A stretch of 64,000 nucleotides of DNA from positions 1-64,000 of the forward strand of contig NW_020312088.1 of the NCBI RefSeq assembly GCF_002999335.1, written 5' to 3'. The position numbers and the translations under genes are program-made. The notes under the pieces were generated by a model. It made no database searches. It saw nothing but the letters and a program-made list of their open reading frames with translations, and was not told the DNA's origin. This DNA comes from Cyclospora cayetanensis. Lineage: Eukaryota; Apicomplexa; Conoidasida; Eucoccidiorida; Eimeriidae. This document shows, one piece after another, positions 1-15,000 of this stretch (position 1 is the first letter of the stretch; each line of letters begins with the position of its first letter).

Positions 1-3000
1 AGCGCTCCCCAGTAAAGGTCATTTGAAGACTGAATGTTAGGCTGGATCCTATGTTTGGGGATAGAGGCATGAGATCAGGAGAGAAGCAGGTTGGCGAAGA
101 TCCACTTCGCCCTGGTGGAGGTGGAGTGTAGTGTCACAGGCCACTTTCATAATCTAGTGCCGTCAACCTTGTCGAATGAAAGTTACTAGGGAAATTTTAT
201 ACCATGGTCTTTTTCATCTGCTGGCTCACTAAGCATGCGCATTCTTATGGTCTCTTCGTCGACGAGGGTCCTAGTACTTTGATCATTCTTCTAAATAGAA
301 CGTGCATGAAGAAGGGAATTTATCACCAGGCTCTGGTAACACGTTTGCATTTGATGTAAAAATCGTGGTGGTGTATGAAGCAGTCGATTTTTCCCAACAG
401 GGGTGACGCATAGGTCTTGCTATTCTAACTTTCAACAAGTAGGGCAACGCGGGGGCTCCGCAGTTTTGGATATCCCACGCAAGCTATTACATCGTAGGCA
501 AACATCCAACACCGCCGTTCAACATCGGATTTCTTAATGCTATTGATGCTTAACAGCTACCTGTCTTTGTACAGCATTTCTTCACCACGGGTGCTGACTT
601 CCCAGTCCACACGACATAAAAGCCAGTTTGTGCCACGATGCTGGGGAGCCGTGGAATGAATGTGACTGTGCATCAAAGGCTTTACCGCTACTAGGTGCTC
701 CTTAGTCCCCTCGAACCCCAGCGCATTTTTCGTAAGTTCTACAAAGAGCGTCTCCGAATTGGCGATCTCTCGCCCCTAAAACACACGGCCATACTTCACC
801 TCACTGTAGAACTGCTTAATTTGTGTGGCGTTGTGATGCTCCTTGGGCTGCGTTTTGATAGTTGTCATCTTCTACGGACTCAGAAGTTTCCTCCTGCTGC
901 TCCTCTTCGTCACAATCGATTGAGGGGTGGCTGAAACGGTGTTAGCTAAGAAGACCCTGGAGAAACCGTCAGCTCATGAAACGTACAAACTCAAGAGTTT
1001 TGCGTGAGGAGCATATTGTCCGCTGCGTGGGACAAAACGTTTTATAGATATTCAATCCATTTCACACCGTAGAATAGACTCCTCGTTTCCTTTTTGCTTG
1101 ATTTGAGCATAGAGCTTCTCGCCGGCCGAAAAAAGAAATCTTGAACTCATGGTGTCCCATAGAGGCGCGAGGTGCAGTCCTGTGTGTACCCGTTAGTTTC
1201 ACCTGCATTTGGTAAGTCCCCTGCTGCCTTCAGCCATAACAAACTGCTTGGTGCTGCGTAGTATGTCTATTACGCTTCGGATTGAGGGTACTGCATATTG
1301 CGAATGAAGATCATGGCCTTGAAAATGCCTGTGGCGAACCCCCATGCGGCGCCCGTGTTTGCCCGATGTGTCACCTGCCTCGTCCACAACTATGGCTGGG
1401 TCAACGGAAGAAGAAAACATGCAGCGTACGGTTATTGTACTATGGCGTTTGGAGGATGTTTTTGTGTCCTTTAAACTTTTCCCGACAGGCGCTAGATGTC
1501 CCCTTTATTGGCATCTTGGCGAGCACCAACGTGATTGCATGTTTGGTTGCCCGCTTAGGCGGCAGGCCAAAGAGTAGCTTTTCTGTGAAGATAGAACGAT
1601 GACGGCACGTTTGCTTTGATTAGTTTAGAATAGTTGTTTCTCTCTCACCCAGTAACCACCCTTTAATGAGACGATACTTCGCCTCCCTTAGTGTTGCTTC
1701 GCACAGCCGTTCACTTCATGGCTTCATCTTAGCTCTTCGACACCCTTCAGAGCAGTTTTGTGCTGTACTGCCGCTGTGCCACCGAGTCCACAGCCGCGTT
1801 CAGCACCGTCATCTCGCGCAAGCAAGTTATTCTTGGTCGTGGCAACGAAGCAGACCTGCAACAGGCGGCGTGGGTTTTGGTCCTGCTCTCTTAGCTACAG
1901 CTTCAGGACTAACTATTTGATTCACAGGAGCTGGAATTACTTTTGCTGGCCTCATACCTCTTAGGGCCAGGGCACAGGAGGATGGCCGGCTGCTGTTAAC
2001 TGAACCATTCAATGTCGTTCACCATCGTGCAGTGTGCTGCAACTGCCGCCCTGTGCTATGCTTATTCGGCTTGTTCATTGGTGCCTGAGTTCCGTGTCTT
2101 GCTCCAGCCGAAGTGTTTGGAGGTTGCACAGTGGATTACGCCACCGTTGCGGACCCCCGGATTCGAACCCTTCCCGGACACCCCAGACAATTGAATTTCG
2201 TCGTAGTAAATATACTCGGAGGATCAGCCTGTGCTTTGCTTGCGCAACTGTGAAGCCTTGATGGATCTGGACGTCTCCTACTGGGAATGTAGCGGCACTG
2301 CAGCAATGACACCAGCGGTTTTAATGGGGAACGCCAATACCCAGCTACACCTTGGTATTATGCAACACCAACTCTGCAAGAAGGCCACACATATTGAGCG
2401 ACCCTAAGGTTCCTAACAAGACAAATTGCTGCGCTTCTTGTACCTTCACTGTGGCACGCAGCACTTACATTCAGGCCTCGGCATTTGCAGCAACCGACAA
2501 TCACGAAGAAGAGTATGCACTACTACGAAAGCAAGGGAGCTTCATACCTGATTGCCAAGGTCTTCTTTTTTTATGCATCAACGGACGTAGGCTTTCAAAA
2601 GCAGCCTCGGGCTACTTCTTTGTCTGCAGCTCCATTGTGGGGCGGCGTCATAAGTCTTCCCAAAAGCGTCCAACTTAAGTACGACAGTATTTCGTGCCTG
2701 GGTCGCACTACAACATCCGATTCAACCCGACTTGCTTCGAAGCATTATCCGCGTAGCATTGTTATTTGCCGCATGTACGTACTACTGCGCGGCACTTCAG
2801 TAGACCCTTTTCTGCTTCATGTACACAATCGCTTCCCCGCAAATCCTGAAGTGTCGTCTCTTCATAACATAGTATCTCTTGTTAAAGGTGGCAATTGCGC
2901 AATAGTCATGCTCCTCTCCCCTCCGTTGAAAGTAATCTATGGCATACATTCCTGGCTTTTCTCCTTCTAAAGGAATTCCTGGTTTTCTGCATATTCCCGT

Positions 3001-6000
3001 TCTGTGATGCGGGCCTGCTAAATGCTCTGACTGTTTAGAAGATTGCGGCTTTTCGGCTGCAACGATCTCTGAAGATGGCGGAGGGTGGCCTCTACCATGG
3101 GCGTCTCTGAATTCTTCAAAGTCATCCCAGGGGCCCCTTGAGACACGACTTCCGAAGATGGACGGTCTTAAGTTTGGTTTTATGAGCTGTGACACCAAGC
3201 ACTGCAAGGTTCAGCTGATGGCCATCGTGCAGCTGACTGACTTGCTTCTTTGTTATTTCTGCTCGCTTGCTTCGTCACCATTTCGCATAACTGTAATGCC
3301 TGCTTGAGTTTGCTTTTGCCGATGCCTCTTAGTTCGCCCTGGGTACTAGTGGATTCGGGGATGCCTGGTATTCTCCGCTGCTGACGTGCTCCTGAGGAAA
3401 GCTTGTTCGGTGGTCAGTAGGCTCGGCAGGTATATAGTCGACTGAGGCTCTGGTACTGATGCTTGCTTCCGTGTAGATTGGCTTGCTGCAGAGTCTCCTA
3501 TGTATTGTCATACCATTGCGGCTAGCTTTGGAGGTCGATTATTCATTCCAGACCGCCTTCCATTTGGCACTGTTTTCGTCGTAACTTTCCGGAGTGCCCG
3601 TATATATCTATACCGAGCGCATCGACACTCGTGGCTAGACGACAGGTTGAACCAATGCACTCTAAGATCGAGTGTTTTGGTCTAGTTAATGCTAGGCAGT
3701 TTGTATCTCAGCTTCGTCATTGTTTCGGCTCTATTCTCCACCTTTTTTTTGCGTGAGCTAGTCATCTCCCAGCATTCTATTTTGAGGCTGATGTTTTTGC
3801 TAAACTATTTGCCTTAGGAATCAGACCATTGGGTTCTATCGGAGATTGCTCGCTGTCACATATTGTAATGTGGCAGCGTCTCTAGCGAGTTAGTCACTAC
3901 GAGGTTAGCATGTTGCTTTTCCTGTACTTGAATTTAGGAAGTAATGAGCAGCCAACAACAAAACGTTATCCTCGTGTACGCCCTTGGCTCTCCAAAACGT
4001 GTAGCACAGCATACTGGACAAACGTTTCTCTCGTGGCAATATTTCTTTTTTCAGGTTTGCATATAAGTGTAGCTTGCTCACTCTCCGCAGACAATTTTGC
4101 GCGATATTCTGAAGACCAGGGATACAACACGGAGAAATGTGTTCTCGCTCATTGGTGGTGCAATATTGAGATAGGCGAAGTGTGAGGTTTGTGTAGTTGT
4201 GTACCATACCAGAGTAATTGATGATGACGCGGCACGAAGCGGTAGTAATTTGTTTATTGGTCGAGCACTGAAAATATACAGTGTTGCAGTGTTTGACGGC
4301 TGAAAATCTCGTGATGTAAAGCACGGAAATTCATTTAGTCCAAGTGGGGTTTCTTATGTGAAGAATGGATAGTTTAATGGTAGGTAGCGTTTTGAGCCTG
4401 GTGGAGTCCAAACCCTCGGTGGCACCGTTTGATATGGATCCTGCGTGTGCATGCAGGAATAAGATGGTATGTGGATAACACTGGTTGATTCGATGATATC
4501 TGAAAGTGGTTGGAAACGTTCGAGCTGGCATCAACGCCAGTAGAAACGTCCATATTTGGGTTTTGGTGACGTATGTATCTGTTACAGGTGTATGCTAAGA
4601 AAGGGGCATCTGTGCGGCATGTGTCTAAGCCTCGCGTAATGCGAAACAAATGTGTGCCTTTTTGTTTACAGGAACTTCGAAAAACAATAACACCGTGTCT
4701 TGCCAGCAAACTGTTATAATCACGCACAAACAAAGGAAAGAGTCTACATCGGCATGGTAAACGTTGTGTACGTCACATAATAGACTAATAGCAAATGAAT
4801 GAGCTTAATGTGTTGAAACATATCAAAACGTTTGTAAACATCTATGCAAAAGAATTCTAATTCTCAGTGAAGAGCGCTGATATTTTCTTGTTTGCTTGGT
4901 TACTGGATCTGTTTTGCAAACTATAGAGAAGGAAGGAAGAGAGATGACCTTTCGCTTATAAAAGTTGTTTGCTAGTCACTGTATGTCGTACTGGAAGTAA
5001 GCGAGGCAGCTGGTTTAATACAGCAATTTTGAAATGGACCCTCAGAAGCGTAGCGTCGGATCGCGAAGGTGATATCGCGTCTGTTTTGGTTTTTTATGAT
5101 GCATACGCTCACTGTAAAGGTGTATAAAGGTTTATTTAGTGTTTAGTAGTCTAGATACAGGAATTGGAGTAGCTCTTGAGCTAGAAAAGGTTTTAGAAGA
5201 TAAAAATATTTGAATTCCTTGTGCATCGAGAAACCAATTTGACCGATCTGTTGAAAAACGTGTAGAATATTCGCAGGTTGGGCACCCTGTAAACGTTTCA
5301 AAGAATTTTCTCCTCTCGCTTAACTACCACACTTGTGTAATAGGTGTGCTATTGTATGGACCAGGGTTTGTCACGTGAATTTTCACGCCTTTATACAGCA
5401 AAACTGACTAATTCAGGTAGCGAAAAATCTAAGTAGCAGTATGGAATTACTTTTGTTTAATAATAATGTTTTTCGTAAGTGCTCCGGAAAACTGCAGGGC
5501 AGGGTTGCCAGTTCGGGTATATGAATATCAGTAAAAAACGATTAGGTATTTTTCTTGATGGCGTTAGACCGGCAGCGAATCTTAGTCGAGCTGCAACATA
5601 TATGTTTTACTTTTTTTTATTGTCCTCTTCAATCACTCTATTCTTTGATCCCTAGAGAAGCACGGAGTTTTCGGTGCAAACCTGCTGATATTCTAAAACT
5701 GTAAGAAGCAATATGTCTAGGATATAGGGCTACGTTCTTCTCTGTATATGCATACAAAGCTGCTGCTTGCAATGCATAGTGAAGCTTAGTAGTATCTTGT
5801 GCAGGATGTTCTGCAAAGCTCATTGGCTCAATACGCCTAGAGTAATTATAAATTCAGCAACGGAGCGAAGGGTTCTTTTAAAATATAGGAAAAAGCATGT
5901 TTGGATGAATGCATAGAGGTATGGTAGTGACTCTACTCTGCTAACACAAAATAACTCGTCTGCACTGCTCTACTGTGGGGTTCATTTGTTTTGGACCCAA

Positions 6001-9000
6001 TCCGCTGTATGAATCTGGAATGACTACTACTGTTAAGAGGTTTTACCATTAAGATGTCAGTGCAATATATCTGAACAAAATAAACACATCGTATATGTTT
6101 TTATTCTGGAAGCAGAGTGGTAGCAGCGCTTTGTTAGAAAAACTTACTCTAGCGAGTTTGCAACACATTTTTTATCAATGGTTTAGCGGTTTGCAGAATT
6201 CACAGAACAATAACTGCCTTCTTAAAAGTCCAAAAAAAAACTATACAGCACACTGATTTTAAGCGCTGTTGATTCACGTGACTGAATATCGTGACAACCA
6301 ACTCTTAATTATATTTCATAACGCTCTGTAGCTTTTCTATGAATAAAATCCAGCACTCGAAGCTTTTCAAGAATCTCGTGTGACAATAAATACCTAAAAA
6401 GTCTTTTAATCAGAGAATGAAAGCTACTTATAAAACAGAACACCGTTTGTGTTTCTTGCGGCAGAATTCGAGAAGTTTTAGGCACTATGCTTTAGGAATT
6501 CTAGTGTAGGTACACAAGCAGGGTTTGTTGCGTCTCGAGCTAAAACTGCATGCAGAGGGTTGATAAGCAGGAATGCTGATTATCTTACTAAATATATGTT
6601 CTAGAAGAAAAAACATCATGCGTCCTGAGCGAACATATGAAAGTGTTTCGTTTTCCCCTCAAGTGGAAATGTTAAGTAAAGATTTCAAAACATTTGCGAA
6701 AGGTATGGTTTGGTATGCTCTATAACTTTTCGTTTTGTGATAAACGTGAATGATTTATTCATGTCTCGTGGAATATACAATGACTTTTGAATTCACTTAT
6801 GGTAAGTGAGTTTGCCAATGCTCTCGTATATGCAAGTCCAGAGCCACGACTTTGATGAAATTACTTTTGATTCAACTTAACCTTTTTTTCTTTACAATGC
6901 AATGGAGTTTTTTCATTTTTGTTGGGTATTCGATGAAATTAGGCTAGACGACAAGCGCAAAGAAAAATGTGGTTTGTCAAAAAGCTTTGTGTTCTTGTTT
7001 GTCGAATGCACTAGTGCTTTAACATATCTTGGATGCCCTTAAAATTGAACACACTAATGGTTTTAACACTGTGTGACTATTATACACTACTTAAGGATTA
7101 GACTAGGTTGTAGATATCTGCTCAGGCAACAAGCCAATATGATGCATTAAGCTCTCATACTGACTCATGCGATTGATATCTGTTGGCGTGAGACAAGGCG
7201 TTGCATTTGTTCCATCTGGTGGTACAAGCAAAGGGTTAAGGGTAATTTAGTCCTACGCTTATCGGACATTGCTGCTTGTTCTATCCAGTTGGGGACCTCC
7301 TTTATGCTGATAGGCCGACCGCATGATACACCGATGTCTACCGATTTGCCGGGTGCAGCAATTGAACGGTCAGCACTCATGCACCCCCAAAAAAAGCTGC
7401 GGTTGTAAAACACGTAAGGTACACACACTACCAAGGGATATGTGAAACAATGCAATGAAACTGACAACGTCTGAGAGGAAATGCGGTAAAATATAGCATT
7501 CCGAAGCATTACTAGGATGTTAATCAATAGAGCAAAATCGTTGCAGATGTTACTATTTCTACCCTTTAGCTATCAGAAACTGGTGGCCAAATACGTTAGA
7601 AATAGTCGTAGTTCTATCTAGCCCCAGTGTGTATACATTTTAATGCCATTAGATTTACCTCCGCTCCCCGTTTTAGAAAATATCAGTTCTTTTAATTAAA
7701 ATGCAAACTTGCACATGCTTACAGCTTTTGTTTGTTGAACAAAAACTGAAGCGACCAAAATAAGCAAAGCAGTGTACGCCACGCACCAATTACTCATTGG
7801 AAAAAAAACTCACCTTGGATGGTTTGTAGGACGCTGCTTAAACACTCCAGTCCCTACAAGCGACACGATTGTATTGAATGTTGATTTTTCAACCTATTTC
7901 TCAGCGTTGCTAAGGTGAACGAACTATGGATTCTTAAAGGTTTTTTTCGTGGCTTTCATTTGTCTCGAGGAAAAAGCTGAAAAAGGTCCGCTTGCACCAA
8001 ACTCACCCTGTCCTCTTAATCACAACGGCAGCAATGTGCGGCCAAATTATGAGAAAAGAGTAAAAGCTTTTAAGCTGTCTTTCGTCGATTCAAAAATTTT
8101 GCTCACAGACACCTGACTGCTGTGTTTCTTACCACAAAAAGTTTGTGCCTGATCACTAGAACGCTTTTCGTCATACCTTTTTTTTCAGCACAAAATCCTA
8201 TTATCATTCCTAGCTTTCCCGCTAGCGGTAATTTTTTGTTCTTAAAACGAGCATGAATTAATGTTTGTCAAAGGTCACAGGCGCCAAACGCCAGGCTTCT
8301 CTTCTGTTAGATGACCTAAAGCAGGTTTTACTCCTTTTTCAACTTTACAGCCCCTAACTTTATCTGACTCTTTCTAAAAAAAAGGCACACACCACCATTC
8401 TTTGCCATTCCCTCGTAGTACTCCAAGGCCTGCGCCATGAAGTCATTTGAATTTCTGAAGGGTGTTGAAAAAAGTCGACGTTCACGTTCAAAAAAGTATT
8501 ATCCAAAAACACTCCAAAGGTGCTTCACTGAAGCAGTTTCGACACTACCATTGTTCTGGTTAGAAGTCGTCTTGATGATTAGGGTAATATATTATGCATA
8601 GTTAATATTTCCTAGCACTGTTCCTGTATCAAGGAGCAAACAGAATTACACTTATGCACATTTAATTGGGCAATACGAGAATGCAGTGATATCAGCGCGA
8701 TACGTAGCAAATAACATGAAATCATAGAAGGTAGGGTGCATGATCCAACATACGAGACTACACAAATGCTTGAAAGCCTATCGTAAGATCACCAGAAAAA
8801 GGTATACAAGATTTCTTTGATAAATAGAGTAACTCGGGTGGGCTAATACTTCAGAACATTTCTACCGTCTGTCAGCTCGCTATCGGGTACATATTGAGAC
8901 CCAAATATGTACACATATTTGTAAAATCAGTGTACCTTGCTGTCGAATCAAGATACACCGTCTCCTAAAACGAAAGCCTCGACGTAATGCATGGACGCCA

Positions 9001-12000
9001 ATTTCCTCGTGCATTAAATCTTGGCCTACTTTGCACACGCATTGCCTGCATAAACACAAAACGCCTAGCATTCCCACAGTTCTACATCATCACAGAACAA
9101 ACAGTACGTTAACCAGGGCATCTACGAAACAAAAAAGAGAATGAGATTCTTTGCAGCAGCAGCTTGCGTACAGTGACTACCCACTTCGGAGATCGCACGT
9201 GCTTCATACGGACAAAAATGGTTGAACGAGTGAATCTAGTTTTCCTGCTTTCACACATATCCAACCTATCATTCACCAGACGAAAACTACGAAAAAACGC
9301 AGCACTCAAGCCCAGCAGAAGTCTTCTCAGGCCCTGCGGTTCTCCGATATCGTATCGCAGAAAACGTCATGAAACGACCGTTTAGTACTGGTCACACACG
9401 TCGGTTTAAACCTCAACGGACAGCATACACCACCATCGTCATTTTGCCAGTCAACAGCACAAAAGGTGGTCATGGATCTATAGCTCGACTACAGTTCAGC
9501 GACGCCTTCCAGTAAACAATCACCAACCTCACTTTTTGCCTCTGCGAATGAACATCCAGTTTTTGCCTTGCTACCGACATGCTCCTCACAGCACCTATCA
9601 CTAAACTACGTGCCCCAAAGCCTGCAACTTGGAAAATAGCCGGCACTGAGTACAGCACATTGTTCTATGGAGATACCAGCTTGTACCACGGCTACTGACC
9701 AAGCAGCGCGCAAAACAGCCTAACGAAGCAGATGCAAGAAAGGTTAAACGCACAGCTCGAGGTGGCTAGCTATATTACCAATGTACAGCCTTGCTCGCGT
9801 TAATATACAATGCTGCACTTCGTTTAACACATATCGAACGCACTGCGACGGAGCCACTCCCGAGACAAACATCCACAACTCTCTTTAGAACTGCACAATA
9901 TCATATCCAGGAGATCTGTAGCCAAACACATGCGTCTCAATGACCCAGAATACCACCTGGCAAAAGAGTAACATTCCAACAGCAGCGATTATGAATTCAT
10001 CAAGACCCGACCGCCACAAGCTCCCAAAAGGATTAGTAACCAGTCAGGCAGTCTTTTACAACCTGCACCTCAACCTTCACACCTATTATCCGAAAATGCG
10101 ATGCTTCAGTTCCTCGGCCAGACGGGCCGGCGCTCTTAAGACCTGCATTCTGTAGAAGAGTGACTTGCTAGTGTTTGTTCCTTTATCAAACCGAAACACA
10201 TGATAAAATTCTGGCCAATAAACAAAATAGTTCCCGGATACAATCGAGTGATGCCCCAGAGCCCTCAAGAATGAACGCCACCTGGCATCAACACCGTGTG
10301 TGTCGCAGCAAATATTGGCCAGTGGAAAAAGTAACCAACCAAGCTCCAAGAAACTCAAGGTGTGAGCACTACCTCTGGCACAAGCAGAAACTCCCCACAC
10401 AAGCTTAATTAAGTTCGGCTTTCTTCGCTTCACGCTGATCCGGTAAAGGTGTACTGGAGAAAGCTTTCATCCTGTGTTGAAAGAGCTTATTACTTCTCTT
10501 GCTTTTGCCAAAACTCAGCTTCGAGGGTCCTATATTATTAATAAAGCCTCGAAAGACAGCTTGCGGCTGTGCGACAATCAGACCAACAGGACTATATTCA
10601 ACCCGAAGGGAAAGCCAATGGCGCATCGAAAATACCGTTAGCCTAAGCTAATGAGCTACAAAACCCAACAGTTAGCCAATTGCTTCCGATAGTGCTGCGT
10701 GACGATGAAAACCCTCTACGATTAACCGCTACGACCAGGAGCTGCGCAAGAGATGTAACGCGGAAAAAGGATTCAGTACAAGGAATCGTCAAATGGTGAC
10801 CTCCACAAGGCAAATGAGGGCTGCCGATGTGCTAGCTGCTGAGCATGGTGCCATAATGAAATGTTATTGGCACCGTAGCAACAGCAAATAAAGTCGAGGA
10901 TACGCGTAAAGCCAAACGGCACACCATCGAAGCCAGGACACGATAAGGCCCATGGAAGTTCGGTCACACTCAACCAAGGGCAAAGCACGGCTCAGCAACA
11001 TAGAGATAATCATTTATATATGCGACAAGCCTGCTGAGCCACAAGCGAGTCTGCTAAAAAACATAGTAGGATACGCGATTACAACACCCTTATTGCAGGT
11101 CCTCTACCGGCATCGAACAAGGTAAACCCGAAACGCAATGTTAAAACATACTCAGGCAATATAGACTTTCACTTCAAAGCTTCAAAGTAGCGAGTGACTC
11201 AACAAGCAAGCATCTCAAGTTTGTTGCAAACGACGCAGCAGGAAGACCAACAAGCCATACAGCCGTCGGTGATCTCTTCTCGAGACCAACGGATCGAACT
11301 GATCAATCCACAAGTGTAAATGTTCTGGACTGCGAGGAATTGACTGCTCCTATGCTGCATTAAAATCCTAGTACTTTGATGTCACGTCTACCGTACCACC
11401 ATTCAAAACCTCTACATCGCCAATGCCGCGGGAACGTCGTGAGCTTCAAAGAAAAAACGACCATCATGAAACGAAAAGAGTAGGCTTCTTGGAAAGCTGG
11501 CCAACGAATGGTGTGGAGGATGACATAGTTGCATTTTAATTTTGCCACAAGATTTTGCATCGAGGACAGGAGTTAATCTTGAAAGGGAGGGCATAAAGGG
11601 TATGCACATAAATAGGCAAAAAGCATCACAGGCGCCAAATATACGATTCAAAGAAATCAAGCAGGAGGAGGAGGCGAGAGGTCCATGCACATGAGCTTGG
11701 AGTACATAATTTGGATCCCTTCCACGAAGCTAGTAACAACAATCTGCGTGGAGCTGCAGGCTTAATTGAAACCAAAAACGGTCATCGCCAGTACACGCCC
11801 CGAAGCGACAGCACAACAACTGAGCTTCTGGCTCTCTAGTGAAAATGAGCTGGACCACCAGTAATTGTCATCACAGCTCCGCTCTTCTTCGTTTTTATGA
11901 GAGATAAGCAACAATTGTTAGTCCTTTTAACCACCGTGCAGACACATGAACATCAATTTCGGGGAGTACATTTATTGTTTTGCATCTCGTATTCAGCCAA

Positions 12001-15000
12001 GTCACGAAGGGGGTGCTCATTAGGGACTACTTTACCGTCGCATTAGCTTTCAAGTCACCACTTGAAATGAATATTTTGCGTCTCTTCAGGCTCAGGTTGA
12101 CATACTTCACTAAGGATCACCAGAGCCTTCTCGGCCTCCTCGCTGCTTAGGTGGGGCACAGAAAGACATTCTAGTCCTGTAAACAAGCCCATTCGGGATG
12201 TGCACCTTCCCTACAGATCTGCGGTGCCCAATTCTTCAAATCTCGGACGGCTTTCCCCCATTTAAGCCAAATATGAGGACAAAGTCCAAACAAGAAAATC
12301 CGTCCTCCAAAAACCCCGGAGTAATATAAGGACCAGACCACATATTAACAGCTAAAGCAAACCGCTACGTGGTCAAGAGGGGTTCAATGCATCGGTGCAG
12401 ATCGGGCTAAACGTTGCCTCTGCCCAATTTCCTGGAGTTACAAGGCAGGCCCAAGCAGTAGAAACATGTGCCAACAAAACAGCTGATTCTAACTGTACAG
12501 CGCAAGGAGTGGCAGTGAGGCTCATGGTCCCATCTGTAAATCTGCCTTCTAGTTGCCGTTGATAGGGAATATCTTCCGAAATATGACAGTAGTGCACAGA
12601 CGTGTGATCTGGCCACCCAAACTACCTGCATGACACACCTATCTGCTCCACAAGAGTACTCAAAAGAGTCTGCAATGAAGCTGTGAACAGAGGAAACATT
12701 TGGGACCAGGCATCCATGTGGCGCGAGCTCCTGCAAGGTGGATATGTAGATGGCTGATGCCCCTCAGGCGCCATGTCCAAAAGCAGCGCATGAATAAAAC
12801 GTGAGGTAAAAAGAACACCATCCGCGTTATTGACTGTAGATACTGGTTTCCCTCAACATAAGCTGTGCGCAAAGGTACCAGACAAGAACCCGGAACAGCT
12901 TCAAACACAGAGCATTCCTGCAAAAAGCCAAAGGGAAACCTAAAAGCCATATAGTTATCTCCTGTGGCTGCCTTATTTAAAGTCGTGATCAACAAAAGGA
13001 CTTATCAGGCAAGCGGCAGTCCTCTTTATCGTACTTCCGACGATTCCTTTCCAATTAGAAGGAAGATGCCGATGAAATGCCAAACATGGAATACAGCCAC
13101 GCTTGCACAGGGCGACTGTGCAAAAGCATAAAAACAAGATGATACACTACTAGATGCAGAACCGTGTTACAAGTATCCACAACAATAGACCCCGCAGGCA
13201 CCTCTAAGACTGCATTACGTTAGTCGCATTAGTCAAGGTGTGTCCAAGGATGTTTTTTGCTACATGGTAGGAACTCGAAAGACTTTTTTGGGTATCATTC
13301 CAACAAGATGCTTGTACCATGCATTCACAGAGGGGTCACTGTTTTCTGGACGACCCTTTGCTCTAGAGCTGACAACGTGTTCACAGCGACTGTGTGAGAG
13401 GTTTTCGGACATGCGATGATCCCAAGACATATACCATCAGCTTAAGAATAACGACCCGTGCAACATTTAGATTTCCTTGATCAATAAGCTAGCGGCCATT
13501 TCCACTTCTCTCCCACCCATTCCACCGTGATGTCTGATTAGCTAGTTGCCGAAAGCCCATAAATGAGGACCAACCCAACACTATCTGTGTATTACCGTCA
13601 ACCTTTGCCATATTATCATGTGACCAGAGATAATCGGTAAATTTAGACTTCTGTTGTATGCTTCACTCCTTTCAAACTCGGACCTATTCCTGAGATTCAC
13701 CAGCATATCCCCAATGCACAGCTTGGCTCACGTGAGGGCATTGTAAGGTCTGGACCTTGACAAGCTCTTCATTTTTTAGGTGAAAGCATATCCACTTGGT
13801 AGAGTGACGGAGAAAGGTAAGAATTCGCGTGGCTTTGAGAGTATCAAACTATCTGCGGTTGAGCATCAATATAGATTCAGGACCAACGGTCCGCCTTGCG
13901 ACCAAAACAGCCTCTTCACTTATTCAGTCACCGCTTACACGACCTGACACATCTTGCTTGATATAACGAGACCCATGTTTCAAATACTGCCAAAAATCGC
14001 CCCGACGTTCCCACTGAGTTGCAAGTCCCACACATCGGATGCCCACCTGGTGTCAACAGCGTGGTCGAGAAACGGAATTACCAGTGCCCTTGTTTTCAGC
14101 AATATGGTCAGGCTCTGAACTCCCTTTTAAAATGGCTCAGGCGCCTTCCTGGACAGGCGGCCAGGCAACCGATGAAAAGGAACTGGTCATCAATTACGTA
14201 AAGGCAATCCCAGCCATAACTGAAGGAGATGGGCTCCGCCTGAATGTCCGTTGTTGTAGAATGATCGCATCAGCGCCTGCAAAGGCTTCTGGAATTTCCA
14301 GGTGCCCTCCACAGCTAGCCAACCAATTGCACATTCTGACTGCCAAGACTCAAGGATAATGGCGAGAAGAAGCTGCTTGGCAGCTTGTCTATGGTCTACT
14401 TCACGAGGCTGTGGCGCGTCTATGCCGGGTCTGGCAAAGTCTGTCACAGTGGTATCATGTAAACTTGCACATGACCACAGTACGGCATGGAAGATGGCTA
14501 TCGACAAAGCATCAAATACCTTTGCCAGCTAGTTCTACTAGCATGACATGCACAGCTTGGAAAAGATATGCCTGTCAGCCTGTTAGTGCTGCTAAGCAGC
14601 CAAAGATCTTTTACCGAATTCCACTGCCTTACTTCAATCCCTCACGAATTCCTAGCAGACACTGGACATATGTTGTGGAACTTTCACGGCGTTTGCCGCG
14701 CACTCCAAAGTCACATGATCTAGTCTTCACTGCGGGGAGTTTTGCAGGCGAATTATAGCAATCTATCTTCCTTGGTTCGTATTCCAGTGTGACCCTTTGA
14801 ATCCTTCGGCGTAGGGTTTAGTAAGTTACCATGGGTAGCGAGATGTGTAAATCTCGCTGCCCGATGTTTCCCTTGGTTCAGAAATCTGGAAGCTGTTCCA
14901 GCTCTTCCTTATCAAGTCAAGATACCATGTGCCATTTGAAGCACCTGTTAGTTGTAGTCCGAGGGCCAAACAAACCGCATTCACCGCGCGCTACGGCAGA

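Noticed and set aside
2145..2185. GGGTTCGAATCC on the minus strand, like a tRNA B box
   Set aside because: The flanks do not form a T stem, and no D arm or acceptor stem can be drawn upstream.
2485..2970. Plus-strand open frame of 161 codons
   Set aside because: No motif, no splice partners, overlapping frames in other phases; its length is possible by chance in 64 kb.
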